This document shows, in pieces, positions 43,055-51,067 of a stretch of DNA of 64,000 nucleotides. Made by a program: the position numbers and the translations under genes. Each line of letters begins with the position of its first letter. The first letter of the stretch is position 1. A model generated the notes under the pieces. It had not been told where the DNA came from, made no database searches, and saw nothing but the letters and a program-made list of their open reading frames with translations. Source of the stretch: CAYRGQ01 sp964423925 (lineage in GTDB: Bacteria; Bacteroidota; Bacteroidia; Sphingobacteriales; Sphingobacteriaceae); the NCBI GenBank assembly GCA_964423925.1, contig CAYRGQ010000010.1, positions 8,229 to 72,228 of the forward strand. Direction: 5' to 3'.

Positions 43055-45385
43055 TCAAAATTTAAAATTCCATGTCACCGACGGGATAATACCAAACAGC
43101 GCAATCCGGTAAGTCTCCGTGAGGTTAGGGTTGGCTTCGCTCTCCCTAAAGTCGATGATATACGCATTCTTGCGGTTATACACGTTGTAAATCCCAAAAG
43201 TCCAGCTAGACTTGAATTTGTTATTCGGGTTGCCGTCCAATGTAGCGCCAATATCCAGCCGGTGATAGTCGGGCATCCGATAGCCGTTGCGCTCGGTGTA
43301 ATACCAGAGCGACTGCCCGTCAATCTGATACCGGCCACTCGGGAAGGTAACGGCATTTCCTGTGCTATATACGAATGTCGATGAAAGACTCCACCTGGGC
43401 GATAGGTGGTAGGTAGCCACGGCCGACAGGTCGTGGGTGCGGTCTTGGCGGGCCGCAAACCAGCGTCCGCCGTCGATTCCATCAAACTGGCGCTCGCTCC
43501 GCGACAAGGTATAGCTCAGCCAACCACTTAAGCGACCGCTGCGTTTGCGCGCGTAGAGCTCCAGTCCGTACGCCCGACCAATTCCATACAGCAGTTCGGA
43601 TTCGATGAATTCATTGGCCTGCAAATCTGCCGCATCACGGTAGTCTATCTGGTTGCGCATGTCCTTATAATAGGTCTCCACGGACACCTCGTAGCGGTCG
43701 TTATCGAGATTCTGGTAAAAACCTACGGCCACCTGGTCGGCAATCTGCGGTTTAATGTTATTGCTGCTCATCACCCAAGCGTCGGTCGGCAAGGTCGACG
43801 TGGAGTTCGACAATTGATGCAGGTTTTGCGTATTTCGGCTATACGACGCCTTCACGCTGTTGTTACCGGCAAGTTCGTAGCTGAGCGACATCCGAGGTTC
43901 TAGGTTGAGATAGCGCTGCGCTAACTCAGCACGGCCGAACGACTTCGAAGAGACTATGTCTCCGTCCGTGTCGTACGTATGGAACGTGCCCGGACCGAAA
44001 AGCAGGAAGCTGTTGAGCCGAAGGCCATACGTTAGATTTAACCGCTCCAGTGGGCGCCACTCGTGGGAGACATAGCCGGCCGCATCCAAACCATGGCGTC
44101 GCTCCAACTGCAGGCTATTGATCCGGCTGGACTCCTCCGCTGCAATCTCCGACGGCGATACGCGCTGAAACAACCCGTTGACGCCGAAACGAAACGTGTT
44201 GGTACCATTAGCCACGAATTGGAAATCCTGCTTGAAATTCGCATTCCGGATGTTGGAAGCGATACGAAAATTGAAACTGTCTCCACCGATTGTGACGTGG
44301 TAATTAAAGTCACTGTATACCAATGTGGTATTGGAGAACAATCGATTACTAAAGAGGTGGTTCCATCGCAACGTGGCGGTCGCATTACCCCAGTCGAAAT
44401 CAAATAAATCCGAGTAACCCAGCAAGTCCTTACCGAAATATCCCGAAACGTACAGTGCATTGCGTTCGTCGAAGCGGTAGTTTGCTTTTACGTTTAGGTC
44501 GTAAAAGAACATGCGCGTCTGATTGATGTCTGGATCCTTGGATAGTTTGAGAAACATATCAGCGTATGTACGACGACCGCTCACGATAAAGGAGCCGTTG
44601 TCCTTGACGATAGGGCCTTGGACGTTCAGTCGGGACGCGATGAGCCCGATGCCCCCTTCCATGCCAAAGCGTTTGTTGTTGCCGTCGAGCATGGAAATAT
44701 CCAGCACAGAGGAAAGTCGGCCGCCGTATTGTGCAGGCGCGCTGCCTTTATACAAATTCACGTCTTTTATCGCATCGGAGTTAAACGTGGAGAAAAAGCC
44801 AAAAAGGTGGGACGCATTGTAAACGATTGCTTCGTCGAGCAGCACCAAATTTTGGTCGCCCGTGCCTCCCCGGACGAAAAAACTGGTACTTCCTTCGCCC
44901 CCGCTCATCACACCGGGCAGCAACTGCAGGGTCTTGAGGACGTCCTGCTCACCGAACAGGACCGGGACGCGCCGGATATCCTGGATCGACACGTTGGCCA
45001 CGCCCATCTGCGGATTTTCGATGTTATCTCGCCTCGAAGCCTGTGACACGACTACTTCTTCGATACGCTCACCTTGCGTTAGCTCGATTCGCAGGGTACT
45101 ATCGGCGTTGAGCACCAGCTCCACCGATTGGCTCTGGTAACCCACCCGCGAAAACACCAACTCATGCCGACCTATCGGCAGAGTCATGGAAAAAAAACCG
45201 TAAGTATTGGTCGCACTAGGGCGGTCGTCGCTGTTGGCAGCGCGGACATTGACGCCGACGAGCGTTTCGCCGGAGGCCGCATCGTACACATGGCCGCTTA
45301 CGGCCACCCTGGTCTGCGCATACGCCGACAGGGATGCCAAAGCCGACAGTAGCACTGCCGCAGCGATAAAGACAACGTACCTCAC
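43055..45385 (-). CDS. TonB-dependent receptor with carboxypeptidase-like domain
   Basis: A 776-residue outer-membrane receptor. I place the start at GTG 45385, directly before the signal peptide RYVVFIAAAVLLSALASLSAYAQ, because the frame upstream contains the promoter's -7 element at 45409-45416; the open frame itself extends to 45475. After the signal come a carboxypeptidase-regulatory-like domain (VAVSGHVYDAASGETLVGVNVRA), the plug (RVPVLFGEQDVLKTLQLLPGV, FFVRGGTGDQNLVLLDEA) and the barrel ending SVTWNFKF. Together with the DUF4249 lipoprotein it forms an uptake pair for an unknown ligand, not obviously iron. Confidence 0.9.
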   Translation of the reverse strand: MRYVVFIAAAVLLSALASLSAYAQTRVAVSGHVYDAASGETLVGVNVRAANSDDRPSATNTYGFFSMTLPIGRHELVFSRVGYQSQSVELVLNADSTLRIELTQGERIEEVVVSQASRRDNIENPQMGVANVSIQDIRRVPVLFGEQDVLKTLQLLPGVMSGGEGSTSFFVRGGTGDQNLVLLDEAIVYNASHLFGFFSTFNSDAIKDVNLYKGSAPAQYGGRLSSVLDISMLDGNNKRFGMEGGIGLIASRLNVQGPIVKDNGSFIVSGRRTYADMFLKLSKDPDINQTRMFFYDLNVKANYRFDERNALYVSGYFGKDLLGYSDLFDFDWGNATATLRWNHLFSNRLFSNTTLVYSDFNYHVTIGGDSFNFRIASNIRNANFKQDFQFVANGTNTFRFGVNGLFQRVSPSEIAAEESSRINSLQLERRHGLDAAGYVSHEWRPLERLNLTYGLRLNSFLLFGPGTFHTYDTDGDIVSSKSFGRAELAQRYLNLEPRMSLSYELAGNNSVKASYSRNTQNLHQLSNSTSTLPTDAWVMSSNNIKPQIADQVAVGFYQNLDNDRYEVSVETYYKDMRNQIDYRDAADLQANEFIESELLYGIGRAYGLELYARKRSGRLSGWLSYTLSRSERQFDGIDGGRWFAARQDRTHDLSAVATYHLSPRWSLSSTFVYSTGNAVTFPSGRYQIDGQSLWYYTERNGYRMPDYHRLDIGATLDGNPNNKFKSSWTFGIYNVYNRKNAYIIDFRESEANPNLTETYRIALFGIIPSVTWNFKF

Positions 45386-45408
45386 TAGGTTTGCATTATA
45401 CAACTTGA

Positions 45409-45416
45409 CAAAGGTA
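45409..45416 (-). promoter_or_regulatory. -7 element of the TonB receptor
   Basis: TACCTTTG (minus strand) matches TAnnTTTG exactly and lies 23 bases before the GTG start at 45385. It argues against starting the gene at 45475. Confidence 0.6.
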
Positions 45417-45520
45417 CAGTTAATACACACCAATACGGAAATTGTTCTGATTAAACCGCTATCCCCTAGGAACAATTAATTGTCGGGCAAAACGGGAGAG
45501 CCCCCGCTGACACGCACCCC

Positions 45521-45550
45521 GAGCCTGCGAGCCCCCAAGGCTGCGGGCTC
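45521..45550. other. GC-rich stem-loop
   Basis: GAGCCTGC (45521-45528) pairs with GCGGGCTC (45543-45550) with one wobble. After one bulged base, AGCC (45530-45533) pairs with GGCT (45539-45542) around a 5-base loop. No T tract follows on either strand. Confidence 0.5.
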
Positions 45551-45801
45551 CGAAAAACGGATGGGTAGTCCATACTACGACAGGAGTGGCTAACGTGGCA
45601 AACGCTTGCTGCCATATCGGACGATGCCAACGGCGCAAATGGCCTTCCCACCAGTTCATCCCAAGCTGATTTAAGCGATTTAGCAACAAAAAAACACGGT
45701 AATTTTTCCGGGTATTTTCCCAATATCCACAATTGTTTCGTAATATTGGCACGCAGATTAAACACACATTGATTAACCATTTCACACCAAAAGCTTTCAT
45801 T

Positions 45802-46542
45802 ATGTTTATCAAGAACTTAAAATCAGTAGCCAGCATCGCCACCTTGTCGACGGTACTGTTTTCGGCTTGCGCGTCGAGCAACAACACCGAAAACACGGGA
45901 AACAGCGCCGAAGAGGTCCAAGAGAGCGAATGGCGTTCCCTTTTTGACGGGGAGACGACCAACGGATGGCATACGTACCTGCGCGACACCGTAACGGCGG
46001 CGTGGACGGCCGTGGACGGCGAACTCCGCTTTAACCCCAACGTAGCGGGTGACCAGCGAGGCGACATCATTACGGACGACGAGTTTGAGAACTTCGAACT
46101 GGAACTAGAATGGAAGATAGCCTCCGGCGGCAATAGCGGAATTATATTCAGCGTGCACGAGGACCCCAAATACGGTGCAACTTACCTGACCGGACCCGAA
46201 ATGCAGGTACTGGATAACATTGACGCGGCGGACAACCAAATCCCAACCCATTTGGCTGGATCCCTGTACGACATGATTGGGTCTCCCGAAGTATCGCAAC
46301 CTAAGCCCGTGGGCGAGTGGAACCAAGCGCGTATCCGCAAGGATAACGGCCAACTTACGCTTTGGCTCAACGACGTGCAGACAGCCGACGTACTGATCGG
46401 AAGCGATGAATGGAACGAAATACTTGCCAACAGCAAATTCCACGACTGGGAAGGCTTTGCCAAATATCCAAAGGGCAAAATCGCCTTGCAGGACCACGGC
46501 GACGTAGTTGCCTACCGCAATATCCGGATTAAGGAATTGTAG
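45802..46542 (+). CDS. DUF1080 (3-keto-glycoside hydrolase-like) lipoprotein
   Basis: A 246-residue lipoprotein; start at ATG 45802, giving signal IKNLKSVASIATLSTVLFSAC with lipobox FSAC. The DUF1080 jelly-roll fold is evident from FDGETTNGWHTYL, DDEFENFELELEWKIASGGNSGIIFSVHED, GPEMQVLDN and GEWNQARI. Related proteins include 3-keto-disaccharide hydrolases that act after glucoside 3-dehydrogenases of the Gfo/Idh family, similar to those at 1-981 and 55694-57133, though the genes are far apart here. The site of action is the periplasm or outer membrane. Transcribed alone and closed by a strong terminator. Confidence 0.88.
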   Translation: MFIKNLKSVASIATLSTVLFSACASSNNTENTGNSAEEVQESEWRSLFDGETTNGWHTYLRDTVTAAWTAVDGELRFNPNVAGDQRGDIITDDEFENFELELEWKIASGGNSGIIFSVHEDPKYGATYLTGPEMQVLDNIDAADNQIPTHLAGSLYDMIGSPEVSQPKPVGEWNQARIRKDNGQLTLWLNDVQTADVLIGSDEWNEILANSKFHDWEGFAKYPKGKIALQDHGDVVAYRNIRIKEL

Positions 46543-46573
46543 GCCGAATCGCCCGGTTTCTACAGAAGCTTAC

Positions 46574-46612
46574 AAAAAAAGGCGGTGAACGTAGTGTTCA
46601 TCGCCTTTTTTT
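46574..46612. terminator. Bidirectional terminator between the DUF1080 gene and oxyR
   Basis: A 17-base stem AAAAAAAGGCGGTGAAC (46574-46590) / GTTCATCGCCTTTTTTT (46596-46612) with one mismatch or wobble and a 5-base loop. It has U-tracts in both directions. Confidence 0.93.
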
Positions 46613-46632
46613 ATTCATCGCCCTCATTCTTA

Positions 46633-47571
46633 CTATAAGAAGCCTACGATTTCCTTTTTCTTCTTGGTCATAAAGCGCGCAGGAACGGACGCGCGTATTT
46701 CCTTCTCCAATTCGTCGATGGCGTTCTTTTTGGGGTAATTGTGCGTGGTGACGATGCTGATCTCGCGAACCGGCTCAGGCGATTTGAAATACCGGATAAA
46801 TTGCATTTGCTCTTCGTCAAAATCGGTGATACTGAGTTCGGGCAAAATCGTACTTCCTGAGTTTATGTCGACCATACGCTTGAGGGTCTCCACGCTGCCC
46901 GTATTATACTCAAACGTCCCCTCTGGCTGCTGGCTGCGCTGACGCTGGCAGATATTCAGCACCTGTCCGCGCATGCAATGCCCCTCGTTGAGTAACCAAA
47001 GCTTATCGCGAAGAATATCGTCGGCGGTGACGGTTTTGCACGTAAAGACCTCACTCATCGGCGAAACATACGCCACAAACGGCTCGTAAAATACCGGACG
47101 CGCCACAATCGATGGGTCGTGCACGGGCGTGGAAATGATGCCACAGTCGATCAATCCTACTTTGAGCTCCTGCAGGATCTCCTCGGTCGTATATTCCCAA
47201 ATCTTCAGCTTCAGTTTGGGGAAGCCTACCATCAGCCCTTTTAATACCTGGGGCAAAAGATACGGCGCCACCGTAGGTATCACCCCTACGCGTAGTTCGC
47301 CGTGCAACTCGCCGCTCCGCTGCTGGATGAGTTCGGGGATCTTCTGGCTTTCGGCAAGCACGGTGCGGGCTTGCGCAATGATTTCCTTACCGATATCCGT
47401 GGGCACTACCGGTTGCCTGCTTCGATCGAATATCCGAACCCCGAGGGCCTCCTCCAGCTTTTGCACCTGCATGCTCAATGTCGGCTGGGTGACGAAGCAT
47501 TGCTGAGCCGCCACCACAAAACTGCGGTGGGTGTCCACCGCTATCACGTATTCCAATTGAGTTAAGGTCAT
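46633..47571 (-). CDS. oxyR: LysR family regulator OxyR
   Basis: A 312-residue hydrogen-peroxide sensor. The LysR helix-turn-helix is near the N-terminus (SFVVAAQQCFVTQPTLSMQVQKLEEALG). The redox cysteines fall at residues 199 (NEGHCMRG) and 208 (NICQ), the same numbers as the disulfide pair of E. coli OxyR, so peroxide sensing is very likely. It activates peroxide defence genes such as catalase and Dps; none are in the window. It is divergent from the channel at 47727, and its -7 element (47591-47598) gives a short leader. Confidence 0.95.
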   Translation of the reverse strand: MTLTQLEYVIAVDTHRSFVVAAQQCFVTQPTLSMQVQKLEEALGVRIFDRSRQPVVPTDIGKEIIAQARTVLAESQKIPELIQQRSGELHGELRVGVIPTVAPYLLPQVLKGLMVGFPKLKLKIWEYTTEEILQELKVGLIDCGIISTPVHDPSIVARPVFYEPFVAYVSPMSEVFTCKTVTADDILRDKLWLLNEGHCMRGQVLNICQRQRSQQPEGTFEYNTGSVETLKRMVDINSGSTILPELSITDFDEEQMQFIRYFKSPEPVREISIVTTHNYPKKNAIDELEKEIRASVPARFMTKKKKEIVGFL

Positions 47572-47590
47572 CCTATAAATTCTATCGATA

Positions 47591-47598
47591 CAAATATA
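47591..47598 (-). promoter_or_regulatory. -7 element of oxyR
   Basis: TATATTTG (minus strand), an exact TAnnTTTG match, 19 bases before the oxyR ATG. No clear -33 element. Confidence 0.55.
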
Positions 47599-47639
47599 GG
47601 GGTTTTTACTGTCCTCGCGACGTCGGACATCGACCTAAA

Positions 47640-47670
47640 TTGACAAAAACGGCTAAAATCGCTACCTTTG
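47640..47670 (+). promoter_or_regulatory. Promoter of the YbdG-type channel gene
   Basis: TTG (47640-47642), 20 bases, TACCTTTG (47663-47670). It lies where a longer reading of the gene would start with TTG, so that longer reading is rejected and the ATG at 47727 is chosen. Confidence 0.7.
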
Positions 47671-47726
47671 CGGATATCAAATCACGGCCAAGCATCACGC
47701 ATCGGGGCATCAATCAGGCAAACACT

Positions 47727-49052
47727 ATGAATTTAGACTCGCTGACTACTACTGGAAACTACATCTATGATACATCGTACGCATTGATTGCGTCGCTAGG
47801 TATTTCGGAGGCCTACGTGACCCCGCTCAACATGGTGGTGATGCTTATACTACTGGCCATTGTGCTATGGGTAGTCGACTATCTTACACGTCGAATCCTC
47901 GTAACGACATTGACCATCGCAGCCAAACGTACGAAAACTAAATTCGACGACTACCTAATCAAAAATAAAACCCTTAGCCGACTAGCGCACGTTGCCCCCC
48001 TCATTGTGGCCCTCCACTTCATTCCGACCGTCCTAGCGGGATTCCCCGGCTGGATCGAGCCGATTACCCAATTCATCGAAATACTCTTGGTTATCACTTG
48101 GGTCGCCGTCATCAACGCTTTTTTCAACGCGGTAGGCGACCTACTGCGTGAAAGACCGGCTTTCCATGACAAACCGATAGGAAGTTACGTACAGGTAGCG
48201 CATATTTTCGTGATTTTCATCGGAGGCATCGTGATCTTTACCATGCTCACCGGCAATTCGCCATGGGCATTCCTAGGTGCGATGGGCGCGGCCTCAGCCA
48301 TCCTTATGCTCGTATTTAAGGACACGATTATGGGCTTTGTCGCGAGCATTCAAGTATCGACCAATGACATGATTCGCGTAGGGGATTGGATCGAAATGCC
48401 CAAATTCAACGCAGACGGCGACGTATTGGAGATCAACCTAAATACCGTCAAAATCCGCAACTGGGACAAAACGATCACCACCGTGCCCACCCACTACCTG
48501 ATTACCGAACCGGTGAAGAACTGGCGCGGCATGCACGAATCGGGCGGCCGACGCATTAAGCGGGCCATACACATCAAGATATCCACGATCCGCTACTTAG
48601 AGGACGACGAAATCCACCAACTTAAAAAGATTCAGCTGCTGGCGCCCTATATCGAACAACGGCAAACGGAGATCGAAAAATACAACAAGGAAAGCGGCGC
48701 AGATCGGAGCATGCCCGTGAATGGCCGGAAAATGACCAATGTAGGCTTGTATCGTCGCTACATTACCGAATACACTACGCACCATCCGCTCATACACAAA
48801 GACTATACGATGCTGGTACGGCAACTCGAGCCTACTCAATATGGCCTTCCCATTGAGTTATACATGTACACGTCCGACACCAAATGGGGGGTGTATGAAA
48901 ATGCCATGGCGGACATTTTCGACCACCTGTTGGCATCGGTAAAATACTTTGGACTAGAAATTTTCGAAGCACCGGCTTCCGACGATATTCGGCAGCTACG
49001 GCTTTCGAATATCGCGCCTGAGGCAGCTAAGACACCGCGCCAGGCTGATTAA
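47727..49052 (+). CDS. YbdG/MscM-type mechanosensitive channel
   Basis: A 441-residue MscS-superfamily protein with about five transmembrane segments before the core. The pore region WAFLGAMGAASAILMLVFKDTIMGFVASIQV and the following DMIRVGDWIEMPKFNADGDVLEINLNTVKIRNWDKTITTVPTHYLI are the marks of the YbdG branch, which has a long soluble C-terminus with an insertion (here about 620-bp worth after the beta domain, GADRSMPVNGRKMTNVGLYR). It should relieve modest osmotic pressure jumps. It ends 5 bases from the next gene on the other strand. Confidence 0.9.
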   Translation: MNLDSLTTTGNYIYDTSYALIASLGISEAYVTPLNMVVMLILLAIVLWVVDYLTRRILVTTLTIAAKRTKTKFDDYLIKNKTLSRLAHVAPLIVALHFIPTVLAGFPGWIEPITQFIEILLVITWVAVINAFFNAVGDLLRERPAFHDKPIGSYVQVAHIFVIFIGGIVIFTMLTGNSPWAFLGAMGAASAILMLVFKDTIMGFVASIQVSTNDMIRVGDWIEMPKFNADGDVLEINLNTVKIRNWDKTITTVPTHYLITEPVKNWRGMHESGGRRIKRAIHIKISTIRYLEDDEIHQLKKIQLLAPYIEQRQTEIEKYNKESGADRSMPVNGRKMTNVGLYRRYITEYTTHHPLIHKDYTMLVRQLEPTQYGLPIELYMYTSDTKWGVYENAMADIFDHLLASVKYFGLEIFEAPASDDIRQLRLSNIAPEAAKTPRQAD

Positions 49053-49057
49053 ACCGG

Positions 49058-49561
49058 TTAAGGCTTGCGGCTCTGTGCGTCGCTCATCACACGGCGCACC
49101 TCGTCGATTACGGCCTTCGCGGTTCCCGTCATTTTCGGGTTTCCGGGATAATCGGCATCCAACGTGACTTCCTTGCTTTTCTCCAGGTAATTGAACTGCA
49201 GATAGAAACGGGGGACCTCCCCGCCCTGCGTGGTACGTTCTGATGTGGTCATATCGTCGGGCAGGTTCCAGAATCCCAGCTCCGCGGCTTTACGATGCAG
49301 GTAAAGCAAGTCGTCCTTACGGAGACGAATGGTGTCAATCACGAGCGAATCCTGGCTATTCATATACTGGAACACCCCTGTTCGCGTATCGAATTGATTG
49401 GTCAGCTCGTCGCTCGTTCCGTATTTCAGCACGATGTTCTCGAAATCCGAAAAACGATACGGTGCATTCTTCAGCATAATGCTGTAATAATAAAAACAGT
49501 ACAGAAAAAAGGGCACGATAATACAGATACCCAGGAATATCTTTTTTGCGCGGTCACTCAT
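49058..49561 (-). CDS. Membrane-anchored protein of unknown function
   Basis: A 167-residue protein from the ATG at 49561, with one N-terminal transmembrane helix (IFLGICIIVPFFLYCFYYYSIML) and a periplasmic domain of about 125 residues containing DELTNQFDTRTGVFQYMNSQDSLVIDTIRL, LGFWNLPDDMTTSERTT and PRFYLQFNYLEKSKEVTL. An ATG at 49591 would add 10 residues; the promoter at 49612-49619 rules out starting at 49624. The domain is not one I recognise. It lies downstream of gntP on the same strand but has its own -7 element. Confidence 0.65.
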   Translation of the reverse strand: MSDRAKKIFLGICIIVPFFLYCFYYYSIMLKNAPYRFSDFENIVLKYGTSDELTNQFDTRTGVFQYMNSQDSLVIDTIRLRKDDLLYLHRKAAELGFWNLPDDMTTSERTTQGGEVPRFYLQFNYLEKSKEVTLDADYPGNPKMTGTAKAVIDEVRRVMSDAQSRKP

Positions 49562-49611
49562 CCGATAGCTTATCAAAAACCCGACAGCCATGCATTGGCA
49601 CCGGGGCGCCG

Positions 49612-49619
49612 CAAAATTA
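49612..49619 (-). promoter_or_regulatory. -7 element of the membrane-anchored protein gene
   Basis: TAATTTTG (minus strand) matches TAnnTTTG exactly, 20 bases before the ATG at 49591 and 50 before that at 49561. Confidence 0.5.
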
Positions 49620-49734
49620 GGCATCTTGGCCTGCTTTCACAAACGCATTCCGTGGGGCCGGCCCTCACCTGTGACTTGCGGCAATATGACGTCCCCCATC
49701 AGGCTGGTGCAGTGCACACTAACTCGATTATCCA

Positions 49735-51051
49735 TCAAATAAACACGTCCAACAGTAGCACCCCCAATAAGCCTACCACCGACACGATCGTTTCCATCAA
49801 CGACCAAGAACGAATGGTATCGCGGATACTCAAGCCAAAATATTCCTTAAAAAGCCAGAAGCCTGGATCGTTGATATGTGAAAACATCAAACTCCCTGCC
49901 CCTGTCGCTAAGACCATCAACTCAGGACTGACGGCGGTGGTATCCAACATCGGCAGCACGATGCCCGCCGTGGTCAGCGCGGCCACCGTAGCCGAGCCCA
50001 ATGCAACGCGGATGGCGGCGGCAATAATCCACACCAGCAACAACGGCGAAAACGACAGGTCGCGCGTCATCTCCGCCACGTAATCACCCACGCCTCCGCC
50101 CACGAGAATCTCCTTGAATGCTCCTGCTGCCGCGATGACGAACAGAATAACCGTCACGCTCTTGAGCGAATCGTCAGTCCGTTCCATGAGTTGTTTCATG
50201 GAAAAGCCTTGGCGAATTCCCATGGTATACAACGCGACGAGTACCGCGATTAACAAAGCAACCACCGGATTGCCCACGAACCGAATCGTAAGTAACCACC
50301 ACGCATCGTCCTCCACCATCAAATCGGCAACGGTGGCCACAGCGATGAGGAAAACAGGCAGCAGGCTGGTGAAAAGACTGAGGCCAAAGCTTGGGAGTTC
50401 CTCCTCCTTGAACGCCCGTTGCTGCGTGAAGCTATCCGGTGGATTGGGTTTGAGACGACCTAGGGTGCGTGCAAATAAAGGTCCTCCGAGAATGATGGCC
50501 GGCAACGACACGACGGCACCATACAGCATCGTCAATCCGATGTCCGCGTTGAAAATGACGGCGACGGCCGTCGCGCCAGGGTGCGGCGGCAGATACCCGT
50601 GTGTTACCGATAGCGCAGTGAGTAGCGGCATGGCTACATACATGATCGGCAAGCGCATATTGGCACTGATCATAAACACCAGCGGTACCAAGATCACAAA
50701 ACCGACGTTGTAGAAAAGCGGAATCCCGACGACGAACCCCGTCAGCGCCATCGCCCAATCCATGTTTTTGCGTCCGAACGTATTCAGCAAGCTAAGGGCG
50801 ATACGCTGTGCGCCGCCCCCATCGGCAATCAATTTGCCCAGCATCACGCCGAACGCGAAAATCAGGGCGAGCTGCGCCAAGGTGTCACCTACGCCTTTTT
50901 CGATCGCAGCCAGGATTTCGGTTCCATCCATACCCTGCGCAAAACCGACGGTAACAGCGACAATGACCAGCGCAAAAAGGGCACTCATCCGGAAAGCAAG
51001 GACCAACAATAGCAGCAGCAAGATGCCACCAATGACGATTAATAAGGGCAT
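49735..51051 (-). CDS. gntP: Gluconate:H+ symporter, GntP family
   Basis: A 438-residue inner-membrane transporter with 12-14 hydrophobic segments. Family blocks include FALVIVAVTVGFAQGMDGTEILAAIEKGVGDTLAQLALIFAFGVMLGKLIADGGGAQRIA near the start, YLPPHPGATAVAVIF, and a late GALTTAG-like ATVAALTTAGIVLPM and FSHINDPGFWLFKEYF. It brings in gluconate or a related sugar acid with protons. It follows the FGGY kinase by 16 bases on the same strand, so uptake and phosphorylation are coupled. Confidence 0.94.
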   Translation of the reverse strand: MPLLIVIGGILLLLLLVLAFRMSALFALVIVAVTVGFAQGMDGTEILAAIEKGVGDTLAQLALIFAFGVMLGKLIADGGGAQRIALSLLNTFGRKNMDWAMALTGFVVGIPLFYNVGFVILVPLVFMISANMRLPIMYVAMPLLTALSVTHGYLPPHPGATAVAVIFNADIGLTMLYGAVVSLPAIILGGPLFARTLGRLKPNPPDSFTQQRAFKEEELPSFGLSLFTSLLPVFLIAVATVADLMVEDDAWWLLTIRFVGNPVVALLIAVLVALYTMGIRQGFSMKQLMERTDDSLKSVTVILFVIAAAGAFKEILVGGGVGDYVAEMTRDLSFSPLLLVWIIAAAIRVALGSATVAALTTAGIVLPMLDTTAVSPELMVLATGAGSLMFSHINDPGFWLFKEYFGLSIRDTIRSWSLMETIVSVVGLLGVLLLDVFI

Positions 51052-51067
51052 AATAGGTTATATGTGG

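Larger units (their letters stand above)
45386..45801. other. Intergenic region between the TonB receptor and DUF1080 genes
   Basis: This 416-base gap holds the TonB receptor promoter at its left end, a GC-rich stem-loop (45521-45550), and the DUF1080 leader on the right, where TAATATTG is a poor -7 candidate at about 45750-45757. No convincing coding frame was seen in the middle. The stem-loop and its GC-rich surroundings (45481-45560) could mark a small RNA. Confidence 0.45.

Noticed and set aside
45386..45475. N-terminal extension of the second TonB receptor
   Set aside because: It contains a perfect -7 element and would place 30 residues ahead of a good signal peptide.
45459..46169. Minus-strand frame overlapping the DUF1080 gene
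   Set aside because: It runs antisense through a clear DUF1080 lipoprotein and has biased composition without motifs.
47640..47726. TTG-started N-terminal extension of the YbdG-type channel
   Set aside because: The segment contains a full promoter (TTG, 20 bases, TACCTTTG); the ATG at 47727 gives a normal channel N-terminus.
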